From Paratractidigestivibacter sp963605405 (GTDB lineage Bacteria; Actinomycetota; Coriobacteriia; Coriobacteriales; Atopobiaceae): a stretch of DNA of 12,238 bases. Location: assembly GCA_963605405.1 (NCBI GenBank), contig CAVCUP010000041.1, forward strand, positions 1 through 12,238, given 5' to 3'. Position numbers and translations under genes: made by a program. The notes under the pieces are model-generated. The model saw only the letters and a list, made by a program, of their open reading frames with translations, was not told the DNA's origin and did not search any database. Of the stretch, positions 1 to 8,802 are shown one piece after another (position 1 is the first letter of the stretch; the number at the start of each line of letters is the position of its first letter).

Positions 1-127
1 CCGAGCGGCGTTTCCGCAGTTGGAAAGTGGGCGTACACCCATCAATGTTCTAACGACCCACGCAGAACCTCGATTTTTTGTGCACGCCCCAGGTCCAGGG
101 GCCGAAAAACCCGGCATTCGCGAAATA

Positions 128-1204
128 CTACGCCGCGGATGCCGACTTGACCGCGTCCACGATGGCGCGGGCCATCACGTCGGCGGCAAGCGTGCCCGCG
201 ACGTTCACGTCAGCCTCCACATCGCCAAGAGACGCGGCGTAAATGGTGTCGCCGTCAGCAAGGGTGCCGACGGGATTGATGCAACGAGCGTAGGCGTTTC
301 TTGCCATGGAGGCGAGCTTGCTCATCTCGGCCTTGGTGAAGGCGCCGTTTGTCACGATGGCGCCGATAGTCGTGTTGCCGGTGAACATATCGGTCTGTTT
401 ACGAATACGGTACAGCTCAGAGCGGGTGTCGATGAGCTCAGAGCCGTTCTCGGACCTAAGCCCCGCGATACGCTCGCCACTCTGGGGATCGTAGACGTCG
501 CCGAGCGCGTTGACGGCGACGACGGCCGCCATCTTGAGCTCGCCCAGCTGCGCCGCGAAGAGGCCGAGACCCGAGTTCGAGGCGCGCTCCATACCGCAGA
601 TCTTGCCTACGGTCGCCCCGCAGCCGGCGCCATAGTCGCCGCTCTTCGGTTCGTTGGACTCGGCGTTCATGCATGCCTCATAGCCCATATCGGCGTCCGG
701 GCGCACGTCGGCGCTGCCGTAAGCGAGATCGTAGAGGCAGGAACCGAGCACGAGCGGGACACGCGCGAAGCCGGTGTCGTAGCCCATCCCATGCTCTTCC
801 AGGTAACGCATAACGCCGTCGGCAGCGGCAAGCCCGAAGGCCGAGCCACCGGCGAGCACGATGGCGTTCGCCGGGTTGTCCGCGGTCGTCGGATCGGCGA
901 GATGCGACTCGCGCGCGGCTGGCCCACCGCCGGATACGTCGATGCCGACCCTCGCCCCCTCGTCGAAGACGAGCACCGTCACGCCGGTCTTCGCCTCGGC
1001 ATCCTGCGCGTTGCCGATACGCAGGCCATCGATGTCGGTAACCTTTATCTCATTGAACAGGCCGGTACCGTCCATGCCATTTCCGCCTTCCGTTGAATTC
1101 GATGCAGCGAAGCAGCCGGACAGGGACAAAGCCGCCCCGGATGCGCCGGCCGCGCCCGCCCCGGCCACGAACGCCCTTCTTGTCACGACGCCTCGGTCCT
1201 TCAT
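128..1204 (-). CDS. Tat-exported lipoprotein, P1/S58 family self-processing aminopeptidase/amidase (DmpA/NylC-like)
   Basis: Predicted 358 aa. The frame could open at 1231, but the ATG at 1204 has a strong ribosome site (GAGGGGA, 1211-1217) 6 nt upstream and places the twin-arginine motif (TRRAF, about residues 8-12) at the N-terminus, so I chose it. A hydrophobic Ala/Gly stretch and a lipobox ending LSGC (Cys31) follow, predicting Tat export and lipid anchoring outside the membrane. Family motifs seen are NAIVLAGGSAFGLAAADGV (about 113-131), YGAGCGATVGK (191-201) and GNTTIGAIVTNGA (276-288). In P1/S58 enzymes such as NylC, the chain cleaves itself at Asn-Thr in this last motif, and the new N-terminal Thr is the nucleophile. 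By analogy cleavage here is Asn277|Thr278. The substrate (small peptides, amides or esters) cannot be told. Most relatives lack an export signal, so surface location is notable. Family is sure; specificity is not. Confidence 0.92.
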   Translation of the reverse strand: MKDRGVVTRRAFVAGAGAAGASGAALSLSGCFAASNSTEGGNGMDGTGLFNEIKVTDIDGLRIGNAQDAEAKTGVTVLVFDEGARVGIDVSGGGPAARESHLADPTTADNPANAIVLAGGSAFGLAAADGVMRYLEEHGMGYDTGFARVPLVLGSCLYDLAYGSADVRPDADMGYEACMNAESNEPKSGDYGAGCGATVGKICGMERASNSGLGLFAAQLGELKMAAVVAVNALGDVYDPQSGERIAGLRSENGSELIDTRSELYRIRKQTDMFTGNTTIGAIVTNGAFTKAEMSKLASMARNAYARCINPVGTLADGDTIYAASLGDVEADVNVAGTLAADVMARAIVDAVKSASAA

Positions 1205-1263
1205 GGGGTCTCCCCTCGTTGATGAACCCAATGTAGCGTTACGAGTCGTTTCGTGCAGCTAGG

Positions 1264-1291
1264 TTTTTACCGTAAGGGACGGCAATGGCAA
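1264..1291 (-). promoter_or_regulatory. Candidate sigma-70-type promoter of the P1 hydrolase gene
   Basis: On the minus strand TTGCCA (1286-1291) lies 16 nt from TAAAAA (1264-1269), giving a -35/-10 pair with 5/6 and 4/6 consensus matches. A start near 1257 would leave a leader of about 50 nt before the ATG at 1204. This is pattern matching only. Confidence 0.35.
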
Positions 1292-1479
1292 GAGGCCGCC
1301 GAATCAAGGCGACCCCCATCCGAAACATAACCCGAGCATCCTAAAAGCCCGCCGCCGTTACGCTTCGAGGCTCCTTTCAGCAGGAACAGGTCTTTTTTCA
1401 GGAGAAACCGTCCTGCCCCCATCGACCGACGTGCCGCCGCGACCTGCATGAACAACAAGGCCGCGACGGCGCCCCGCCG

Positions 1480-4400
1480 CTACGCGCCGAAGCGGTAGCG
1501 GACGACGAGGGGCTGGCCGGGGTCGCTCTCATCCTCGCGCTCGACGCAGACGAAGGCGCAATCGACTTGTGCAAAGCCTTGGTGCAAGAGCACGTCAGCA
1601 TACAGCTCAGCCTGCATGGCGTGCCGCTCGCGGACCTCATCGAGAGTGAGGCCAGCGTCGCCCGTCTTGTAATCGACGACCAGGGCGACGTCAGACCCCT
1701 CGTCTGTGCAAAGCAGGTCGATCGCGCCCTCAAGGTAGTCGCCGAAGGCGCTCTCGCGCCGCACGAAGAAGGGCTGCTCCGCAAGGACACGGCCATGGTT
1801 GAGCGCCTCGGCGCGCAGCCTGCTCCCCCGCCAGCGCCCAAGCGCGGCCTCAAGCCTCGCGCACTGACGCGAAGACAGGTGCCACACAGCCTCGCAGGCG
1901 CGCACGCGCTCGGCGGGAACATCGCCTCCCAGGAGCACCATCATCTGCGCGAGCTGGTGGAAGGCAGAGCCGAGATGCGTCGCGCGGTCCGGGTCGTCGC
2001 ACGACGGCGCGGAATCGGCCTCGTCCTCGTCCAGCACGCTCGACGGTATGGCCACATCAGGGGCGAGGAGATCCGCCGGCGAGAAGCGCTCCTCCCCCGC
2101 AAGGCCGCCCCGACTCGCGCCCGAGGCCCCGCCCGCAGGGGCCTCACGCGAAGCCTCGCTTGCCGCTCTCCGCTCCGCCGCCTCGACGGCCGCGTGCGCC
2201 GAAGAATAACTGTACGTCCCCTCGCGCGGACTCCAGAAGCCGACCTCGCCCGCCGGCTTCTGGACGTCGTAGAGCTCGAATGCCGGCTCCTCGCCGCCGC
2301 GTATGCGGAAAAGCTTCCCGTCGCGAGCAGGCAGGTCGCCGTCGAAGCCCGCGAGCGAGCCGCCGGAGTCCGCGGTCACATAGCTCTTGTCATCCTTATG
2401 CGACTCGATCGAGACGACGCGCAGGCGCGCAGGCGCCGTGCCGCCGAACTCGAGATCCGTCTCGCCGGGCTTGAGCTCGCGCTCCCCCACGAGAGCGGTC
2501 AAGGTGCCCTGCGCCAAACGTGTGGTGCGCTTGTCGGCCTCGGGGATCGCGAGCACGAGCGCCTCGCGGGCGCGGGTCACGCCGACGTAGAGAAGGCGTA
2601 CCTTCTCGGCATCCTCGGCCGCCTGGCCTTCTTCCTGCAGTTCCTTGACCACATCGGCGAGCGACGCCTTGCCGATGCCGCGCTCGGGGTCGTCCGCGTC
2701 GTCGCCGATGCACGAAGACGTTGCGAGCGCGCAGAGCATCCGCCCGTCCTCGAGCTCGCGCGAGAGGATGCCCGTGGGCACGCTCGCGTCGCCCCAGCAC
2801 TCCGCCACGGCGACGACCGGGAACTCGAGGCCCTTCGACGCGTGGATCGTCATGATGCGCACGGCATCGCCCTTGCCGCCCGAGAGCACGGCCGGGTGAG
2901 CCTTGGCGACCTTGAGCCACAGGTCGAGCTCCTCGCACGCGCGCGCAGGGCCGAGGCCCAGTTCGCGCGTGAGGTCGCGCAGGTAGCGCACGGCGGCAAG
3001 AAGGTTCGCGGCCTGGGAGGCGCCCTCGGCGCCGCGGCCCTCGAGCCGCAGCAGCCAGCCGGACTCGACGAGCACGGCCTCGACGACGTCGGCAAGGTCC
3101 CAGCACCCGAGGCGCGAGAAGGCACGCGAGAGCACCTCATGCGCACGGCGAAGGCGCGGCGAGGGCGCCACGCCCGGCGCCATTTCCCAGTCGAGCATGC
3201 CGGCGTCGATACGCCTCTTCCCAGGGGCGCCGATTTTCTCCTGCCAGCCGGTCCCGAGCGCACAGAAATCCTCCGCATCCAGCCGGAACATGTCGCTCGA
3301 GAGCAGCGAGAAGAGACCCTCGTCGGTGGCGTGCGGGTTCGACAAGGTATGGACGAGCACGCGCACGACCTCGACCTCGGCGAGCGAGGAGAAGGTCGAG
3401 CCGCCCGTGACGACGCACTTGAGGCCGCGTTCGCGAAGGGCATCCACGTAGTCGGCCGCGTGGCTCGTGCGGCCGAGCAGAAGCGCCATGTCGTCAGGGT
3501 CCTCGCCCGCCTCCGCCCACGCGGCCAGGCGGTCGGCGACCTGCGCGGCCATGGCGGCGACGCGGTTGTCGGCGCTCGAGGCGCATGCCACCTCGACGTC
3601 AATGCGCGGCAGGTCGCGGGCCTTATAGGTGTCCCCACGCGCAGGGTTCGGCGCGAGCGACATGAAGCGTGTCAGCAGGCCGTGTCGCGGCGCGGCGCCG
3701 TCGAAGAGCGCGTCGACGAACGAGAGGATATCCGCATGGCTGCGGTAGTTGATGTCGAGCCTGCGATGGTCGCGCTCGTCCACGCTGCGCCCACGCTCCT
3801 CGAAGACGCGCACGTCGGCGCCGCGGAAACGGTAGATGGACTGCTGGGCGTCGCCGACCGTGCAGAGCCTCTCGCCGCCGCCCGAGAGCATCCCCACGAG
3901 CTCGACCTGGCGCGGGTCGGTGTCCTGGAACTCGTCGACCATCACCAGGCGGAACTGGTCGGCATAGCGCCGGGCAATGCCGGGGTGGTCGCGCAGCGCC
4001 GCGAGGCAGCGGGCGATGAGGTCGTCGTTGTCGAGGTAGGACCCCTCGCGCTTAAGCGCCTCGTAGGCCGACGAAAGCTGCCGGGCCAGCCCGACAAGGG
4101 TCGGCAGGTGCCCGGCCAAACAAGAAAGCTTGGCCTCGACGGCGAGCGCGCGGATAGCGGCCTGGAGCTCCTTGGCGCGCTCCTTGGGCGCGCTGTTGGC
4201 CTTGGGGCCGCGGCCCATCGCCTCGAGGGCGCGGCAGGCCTCTGCCTCCGTGCGGCGACTCGGCGGCAAGGCGCAGAACGCGCGCAGCGGCGCGCCCAAG
4301 GCCTCAGCCTCGGCGACGGCCTTCTCGGATTTGCACACGCGGCGCTTGTCGATGAGGAACCCCTCGTAGTCGTCGAGCAGGCCCGGGATGCGGGGCGCGA

Positions 4401-5019
4401 CGGGTTCCGAATCGAGCAGGGCGAGCGACTCGAAACCGCGAGAAGAACGGCCCGCGAGCTCCACAACATCCCACGCGAGGCTCACGACCGAGGCCGCGGG
4501 GCGTCCCACCGACGACTTCTTGGGGAAGAGCGAGCCCACGGCATCAGCAAGCGCACGCACGTCCGTCTCGTCGGCGCACGCCGAGAAGACGAGCTCTTGG
4601 GCGCGGCCGCGGAAGGCATCACGAAGATTGTCGGGGAGCATCTTGAACTCGGGGTCGATGCCGAGGTCGAGCGCGTGGCGGCGCAGGATACGCGAGCACA
4701 TTCCGTGGATCGTCGATATCCAGGCATCATCCACGGAGAGCGCCTGCTCATCGAGGCCGTTCTCGCGCAGCGTCGAGCGCACACGCTCCTTGATCTCGAG
4801 CGCGGCCGCGTTGGTGAAGGTAATGATGAGCGCCTGGTCGAGGGAGTCGATGAAGGCTCCACCGTCGGCGGCGGACCCCTCGGAGAGCGCCCAGGCGATG
4901 CGTCGCGTGAGGGTGAAGGTCTTGCCGGAGCCGGCGCCGGCCTCGACGAAGAGCGGCCGGTCGAGCGTCTCGGCGATGGCGCGCTGGGCGTCGTTCAGTG
5001 TGGAAAGGTCTATGGGCAT
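1480..5019 (-). CDS. addA: ATP-dependent helicase/nuclease subunit A (AddA)
   Basis: 1179 aa, close to the length of known AddA proteins. It is the motor and 3'-strand nuclease of AddAB, which unwinds and resects double-strand breaks for RecA loading. A UvrD-type superfamily 1 helicase is complete: Walker A AGAGSGKT (27-34), motif Ia TFTNAAA (67-73), DEFQDTD (362-368), GDAQQSIYRFRGAD (389-402), NYRSH (424-428), MTIHASKGLEFPVV (723-736) and VGVTRARE (812-819). A linker rich in Ala, Glu and Ser (about 940-1010) leads to a PD-(D/E)XK nuclease domain with GSAFHQLAQ (1017-1025), GAID (Asp1101) and VVDYKTG (Asp1116, Lys1118), then MQAELYADVL (1135-1144). All expected nuclease residues are present, so it should be active. 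The ATG lies 3 nt after the addB stop, and its ribosome site (GAGG) overlaps that stop, suggesting translational coupling. Order addB-addA is as in Firmicutes. Whether it recognises Chi, and which Chi sequence, cannot be read. Confidence 0.96.
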   Translation of the reverse strand: MPIDLSTLNDAQRAIAETLDRPLFVEAGAGSGKTFTLTRRIAWALSEGSAADGGAFIDSLDQALIITFTNAAALEIKERVRSTLRENGLDEQALSVDDAWISTIHGMCSRILRRHALDLGIDPEFKMLPDNLRDAFRGRAQELVFSACADETDVRALADAVGSLFPKKSSVGRPAASVVSLAWDVVELAGRSSRGFESLALLDSEPVAPRIPGLLDDYEGFLIDKRRVCKSEKAVAEAEALGAPLRAFCALPPSRRTEAEACRALEAMGRGPKANSAPKERAKELQAAIRALAVEAKLSCLAGHLPTLVGLARQLSSAYEALKREGSYLDNDDLIARCLAALRDHPGIARRYADQFRLVMVDEFQDTDPRQVELVGMLSGGGERLCTVGDAQQSIYRFRGADVRVFEERGRSVDERDHRRLDINYRSHADILSFVDALFDGAAPRHGLLTRFMSLAPNPARGDTYKARDLPRIDVEVACASSADNRVAAMAAQVADRLAAWAEAGEDPDDMALLLGRTSHAADYVDALRERGLKCVVTGGSTFSSLAEVEVVRVLVHTLSNPHATDEGLFSLLSSDMFRLDAEDFCALGTGWQEKIGAPGKRRIDAGMLDWEMAPGVAPSPRLRRAHEVLSRAFSRLGCWDLADVVEAVLVESGWLLRLEGRGAEGASQAANLLAAVRYLRDLTRELGLGPARACEELDLWLKVAKAHPAVLSGGKGDAVRIMTIHASKGLEFPVVAVAECWGDASVPTGILSRELEDGRMLCALATSSCIGDDADDPERGIGKASLADVVKELQEEGQAAEDAEKVRLLYVGVTRAREALVLAIPEADKRTTRLAQGTLTALVGERELKPGETDLEFGGTAPARLRVVSIESHKDDKSYVTADSGGSLAGFDGDLPARDGKLFRIRGGEEPAFELYDVQKPAGEVGFWSPREGTYSYSSAHAAVEAAERRAASEASREAPAGGASGASRGGLAGEERFSPADLLAPDVAIPSSVLDEDEADSAPSCDDPDRATHLGSAFHQLAQMMVLLGGDVPAERVRACEAVWHLSSRQCARLEAALGRWRGSRLRAEALNHGRVLAEQPFFVRRESAFGDYLEGAIDLLCTDEGSDVALVVDYKTGDAGLTLDEVRERHAMQAELYADVLLHQGFAQVDCAFVCVEREDESDPGQPLVVRYRFGA

Positions 5020-5022
5020 GGG

Positions 5023-8000
5023 CTACCTCGCCCCCATTCTCTTGTCGCAGTGGAGCACCGGGCAGTACGAGCAGGCGTCGGCGTCCACAGGGGCTGCCTC
5101 GATCCGGCCCTTGAGCAGGTCGGCGATCTTCTCGGCGACCATGGCCTCGACGTCGTCGAGGTACTCCCAGAACTCCTCGGCCCCGCCCTGGGCGCCCGCG
5201 ATGCCCATCGACGCGCGGCGCGAGGCCGGCGCGGGCTTCTCGACGCAGCCGAGGACGCGGTCGACCTGGCTCTCCGCGCAGGCGCCGGCGAGCGCATGAT
5301 CGCCCTTCGTGCAAAGGAAGAGGGCGCCCATGAGCTTGACCTCGGGGTGCATACGCCTCACGACCTGCGCGTATATAAGCGACTGGACATGACGCGGAAG
5401 CGCGGCGCGGTCAAAGTCGCCGCGGAACGCGTCATAGTCGGCGAAGCGCGTCGGCGAGCGGTGCTTATAGTCGACGATGAGGGCCCGGCCCTCGCCGTCG
5501 ACGTCCATGCGGTCGATCTTTCCGTTGAGGAAGACGCCGGCGTAACCGACCGGCTCGTCATGCGGCCCGCCGAAACCCCACTCGAGGAAGCGCGGCTCGT
5601 AGCCGATGAGGATGCCTGACTCGTAGTCCATCGTGGAGAGAAGGTCGGCCTTCATGCGCGCGATCTCCTCCTCGTCGGAGGAGTAATGCGGCACGAGCAG
5701 CTGCTCGCTGCGGCTCACGCGCTTCCTGGCGAGCATCTGGTGGCGAAGATGGGCCTCGAACTCCTCGGACACGACCTCGCGGGCATGCTCGACGTTGTCG
5801 GCCGTGACTCGGCTGCCGGCAACGCGCGCCTCGGGGTGCGCAAGAAGGTCAAGATCGCCGTCGGCAAGGCCGGCATCCGCCATCGCCTCGTCAATAAGCC
5901 GCTGGTGAGAGACCTCCAGCACGCGATGGACGAACGTGCCCTGCTCCACTGCGCCGAACCCCGCGTCCACCCCCTCGAGCCTGAGCCGTCGAAGCGAGAA
6001 CCACTTGTAGGGGCACTCGAGATAGGACTCGATCTGCGAGGCGGAGAGCGACGGCAGGCCGCCGGGGAGCTCGCGCCGGCCGTTGTTGGGCACCAGGATG
6101 AGCGGACGCGCGGACTCGGGGAGGTCGCCCGCGGCGCGGGGCTGGTCGTCGGTCGAGCCAGAGGCGGGGCGCCCGTCGGCGAGCAGGTTCTCGGCAAGAA
6201 GCCCCTCGGGGCGCTCGGCCCGGGGCAGCGCGGTGATAGAGAGGGGCTTCGCCGAGCCGGGGATGCCGTAGGCGGCGTAGAGCTCGCAGAGCATGACCGA
6301 GGGGAACGTCGGCGAGGCGTCGGCGTCGTTCACGCAGCGCTCCGCGACGAAGCGCGAGCGGGCGACGGCCACGGTTCGGAAGAACGCGGCGCGTGCCTGG
6401 GCGAGCGTGTCGGCGCGCGGCTCGACGCCGAGGGACTCCAGGACCTCGGAAAGGACGTCGTCGCTTCTTCCCACCGCAGACTCGGTGGCGGTGAGCCCGC
6501 AGGCCACGACGGCGTCAGCCGAAGCGGCGGGCAGCGCGGCCACTGCGCTGGCGTCGGCGATAAGCACCGCGCAGTCCGCGTCGTCGCAGGCAAGGGTCGG
6601 CGTCAGGACGAGCGAGACGCCCTCGAGCTCGACCACGGCGCGCTCGACCAGCTCGGACAGGGGGATGGCGTCACCCGCAAGGGGCGCGGAGGTGAAGCCC
6701 AGCTGCCCCAAGGCGCCCGCGACCATCATGGCCGCGCGCAGGACGCCCGCGGTCTCCTGGCGCTCGAGCTCCGTCGAGGCGGAAGCATCGCTACCGACAG
6801 CCTCGCCCCGCGGCGCCGAGAGCGGCTGGAGCAGCTTGCTCGCGCAGGAGCCGATGCGGCCGATAAGCAGCTCAGCCGTGGCGCGCGCCACGACCGGGGA
6901 GGTCTTCTTCGCATTGGTTAGCTGGTCAAGCACGTCGGAAGGCGTAAGCAAACGATTGCCGCGCCATTGGCGGTCGAGGTCCCACGCGCGACCGGCGGGG
7001 AGGCCCGCCATATCGTGCATGAGGAAGTCGATAAGCGCGCGAGGCGGCCACCACGACATGTCCCCCAGGCGCACGAGCTCGCCCTCCTCGCACGGGACGC
7101 GCGCGGGCCATGCATCGGCAAGCTCCTTGAGCTGGGCAACCTGGCGCAGATACCCGATAAAGACCCTTCCCGCAGGAAGCTCGCTCAACGGCTCGGAAAG
7201 GCGCGCCTTCACGTTGATGCCGCGGGCGGCGAGCTTCGGCGCGAGGCCGTGCCAGGCCGCGCGGGCATCCGGCACGGAGACGACGAACTCACGCGCGCCG
7301 GCGTCGGCGAGGCCGCGGACGCAGCGGGCCACGAGCTCCCACTCGGCAGCGGGGCCCGCGGGCTGAAGCAGCTCGACGGCGCCCGACGAGCGCAGCGGCT
7401 CGCCCGAACGGTAGAGACGGCCCAAGAGGAGCCTGAGCTCGCCCTCGCGAGAGGCGCCCCGCGCGCGGCCGTCGGCCTCGCGGGAGCACTCGACCCCGAG
7501 CCGCGCGGCATCGTTCCCGAGACGCTCGAGGCTGCGGGCACACTCGTCGCCTGCCGGGCCCTCTGGCACATATGCCACAACGCTCACCTGTGCAAACGTC
7601 GCAACGCCGCAGAGCAGCTCCCGCTCGGCGCGGCGCAGCGAAGCAAAGCCGCAGGCGAACACAGGGGCTTGGGCCGCGCCGCTCCCGGCGAGCGCTTCCG
7701 GCGCCGCCGCCATGACCTCGGAGCGTTCCATGAGCTTATGGTCGCGAAGAAGCGCGCGGTAGGCGCCAACGACGCGCAGGGCCGCGGCCTCGGCATCGCA
7801 GAGCCCCGCCGCGAGCACGTCCCCCATCCGCGGCTCGCCGTCATCGTCAAGGGGCAACCACGGAAGCGCGCGGCTCGCCATGCGACCGATGGTGTCGATG
7901 GTGCCGGGGTTGTCCCACAAGCCGGCGCGCAGGCCCTCGGGAACGCGCTCGACGGCCCTTCTCACCAGCAGGCGCCTCGTCACCGCGTCGACGCAGGCGC

Positions 8001-8235
8001 GGCCGTCGCCCCACAGCTGGCAAATCTCCGACGCCCAGGTAGAAGGGGTCGACACGGCGACGCCCATGGTCGGTCCGCCCGCAGCGGAGATGGCCCGCTG
8101 TATCCGGGAGCCGTGCTCGAACGAGGGGACGAGCAGCACGGCCGACCCCTCCTCGTGCACGGCCCGCCCAAGCCCCTCGAGCAGACAGGCCGGGACAACG
8201 TCCTCATCTGTGGTGGTCACGATGCGCAGGGCCAT
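5023..8235 (-). CDS. addB: ATP-dependent helicase/nuclease subunit B (AddB), Fe-S nuclease, without Walker A
   Basis: 1070 aa. AddB is the partner of AddA: it cuts the 5' strand and, in studied systems, holds the inactive helicase fold used for Chi scanning. The C-terminal part has the AddB-type nuclease: SASQIESYLECPYKWF (731-746), GKIDRMD (Asp908), IVDYK (Asp922, Lys924) and HVQSLIYAQ (Gln951). Four cysteines fit the AddB iron-sulphur cluster that staples the nuclease domain: Cys741, Cys1055, Cys1058 and Cys1063. The last three form C-x2-C-x4-C; from memory the Bacillus subtilis protein has C-x2-C-x5-C. The N-terminus begins near the strand usually following the P-loop (AVLLVPSFEHG, 32-42), and I find no GxxGxGK[ST] motif, so this subunit probably does not bind ATP there. 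The start has ribosome site GGGAGG at proper distance. The central 250-720 region is poorly conserved by eye. Identity is firm from the C-terminus and the linked addA. Confidence 0.93.
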   Translation of the reverse strand: MALRIVTTTDEDVVPACLLEGLGRAVHEEGSAVLLVPSFEHGSRIQRAISAAGGPTMGVAVSTPSTWASEICQLWGDGRACVDAVTRRLLVRRAVERVPEGLRAGLWDNPGTIDTIGRMASRALPWLPLDDDGEPRMGDVLAAGLCDAEAAALRVVGAYRALLRDHKLMERSEVMAAAPEALAGSGAAQAPVFACGFASLRRAERELLCGVATFAQVSVVAYVPEGPAGDECARSLERLGNDAARLGVECSREADGRARGASREGELRLLLGRLYRSGEPLRSSGAVELLQPAGPAAEWELVARCVRGLADAGAREFVVSVPDARAAWHGLAPKLAARGINVKARLSEPLSELPAGRVFIGYLRQVAQLKELADAWPARVPCEEGELVRLGDMSWWPPRALIDFLMHDMAGLPAGRAWDLDRQWRGNRLLTPSDVLDQLTNAKKTSPVVARATAELLIGRIGSCASKLLQPLSAPRGEAVGSDASASTELERQETAGVLRAAMMVAGALGQLGFTSAPLAGDAIPLSELVERAVVELEGVSLVLTPTLACDDADCAVLIADASAVAALPAASADAVVACGLTATESAVGRSDDVLSEVLESLGVEPRADTLAQARAAFFRTVAVARSRFVAERCVNDADASPTFPSVMLCELYAAYGIPGSAKPLSITALPRAERPEGLLAENLLADGRPASGSTDDQPRAAGDLPESARPLILVPNNGRRELPGGLPSLSASQIESYLECPYKWFSLRRLRLEGVDAGFGAVEQGTFVHRVLEVSHQRLIDEAMADAGLADGDLDLLAHPEARVAGSRVTADNVEHAREVVSEEFEAHLRHQMLARKRVSRSEQLLVPHYSSDEEEIARMKADLLSTMDYESGILIGYEPRFLEWGFGGPHDEPVGYAGVFLNGKIDRMDVDGEGRALIVDYKHRSPTRFADYDAFRGDFDRAALPRHVQSLIYAQVVRRMHPEVKLMGALFLCTKGDHALAGACAESQVDRVLGCVEKPAPASRRASMGIAGAQGGAEEFWEYLDDVEAMVAEKIADLLKGRIEAAPVDADACSYCPVLHCDKRMGAR

Positions 8236-8288
8236 AGCGCCTCCCAGGCTTTAAGGCTCGGATACGAACGAATCTCTTGGTATGGTAG

Positions 8289-8334
8289 CGCGCGTGCCGG
8301 ACAACAATCCGCTAAGCGGGACGGGACACGCGCG
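8289..8334. repeat. Nested inverted repeats between the TrpR-like gene and addB
   Basis: Outer 8-bp arms CGCGCGTG (8289-8296) and CACGCGCG (8327-8334) are perfect complements. Between them lies an 11-bp palindrome CCGCT-A-AGCGG (8309-8319). There is no T-run on either side, so a simple intrinsic terminator is unlikely. It sits about 55 to 100 nt before the addB start, where an operator or a leader hairpin could act. Its function is unknown. Confidence 0.45.
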
Positions 8335-8390
8335 GGGCTATGCACGCGGGGCGGGTCGGCGCACGCAGCCCGAACTGGGCACAAGCCCCT

Positions 8391-8672
8391 CTAGGCCTCT
8401 TCCCCGATGCGGCCGAGCACGAGCCGATAGCCGCCCCGCTCGCCGTTCAGGCACTTTGAGACGCGACTCACCGTGGTGGACGACGCCCCCGTCGCACGGC
8501 TCACGTCCACATAGGAGTGCCCTTCTTGGAGCATGTGGGCGACCTCGAGACGCTGCGAGAGGTCGGCGATCTCGCGCGGGGTGCACAAATCACCGAGAAA
8601 CGCGCGCGCCTCTTCCTCGGTCTCGAGCGACCTCAGCGCGCTGTAGAGCCTCTGTGCCTCGTTGTCCGTCAT
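8391..8672 (-). CDS. YerC/YecD-family TrpR-like DNA-binding protein
   Basis: 93 aa, the usual size for the TrpR-related YerC/YecD family. Helical N-terminus (1-30), then TPREIADLSQRLEVAHML (31-48), matching the family hallmark around the first helices of the TrpR fold, then a helix-turn-helix at about 52-76 (GHSYVDVSRATGASSTTVSR plus VSKCL). The ATG at 8672 has an AGAAGGGA ribosome site about 6 nt upstream. Family members are presumed transcription regulators, but most are uncharacterised and I see no evidence that this one senses tryptophan. It lies 155 nt upstream of addB on the same strand with nested inverted repeats between, so it may be autoregulated, share a transcript with addBA, or simply be adjacent. 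Family assignment is firm, role is open. Confidence 0.88.
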   Translation of the reverse strand: MTDNEAQRLYSALRSLETEEEARAFLGDLCTPREIADLSQRLEVAHMLQEGHSYVDVSRATGASSTTVSRVSKCLNGERGGYRLVLGRIGEEA

Positions 8673-8687
8673 CGAACGTCCCTTCTA

Positions 8688-8701
8688 GGGCCGCCCGGCC
8701 C
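8688..8701. promoter_or_regulatory. 14-bp palindrome in the leader of the TrpR-like gene
   Basis: GGGCCG-CC-CGGCCC is a perfect inverted repeat just upstream of the ribosome site of the TrpR-like gene (start 8672). It could be an operator for a dimeric repressor, possibly the gene's own product, or a short mRNA hairpin. GC-rich palindromes also arise by chance in such DNA. Confidence 0.35.
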
Positions 8702-8802
8702 CTCGTTTGAACAACCAACCACTTTAGCGCAATAAAGCAAGTTCGGCAGCCGGTTTCCGCGCGATGTCCTTCGCCTGCGAAATCGAGCCGGCTAGAGGGG
8801 CG

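Noticed and set aside
20..1096. Plus-strand open frame opposite the P1 hydrolase
   Set aside because: It is the antisense shadow of a gene with firm family motifs, a signal peptide and a ribosome site, and has no recognisable domain.
1267..1458. Small minus-strand open frame between addA and the P1 hydrolase
   Set aside because: No convincing ribosome site, no family resemblance, and it overlaps the candidate promoter of the P1 hydrolase gene.
1567..5619. Very long plus-strand open frame (1350 codons) opposite addA and addB
   Set aside because: It is Arg/Ala/Gly-rich with no domain motifs and spans the junction of two clear minus-strand genes; in GC-rich DNA the complementary frame of a real gene often stays open.
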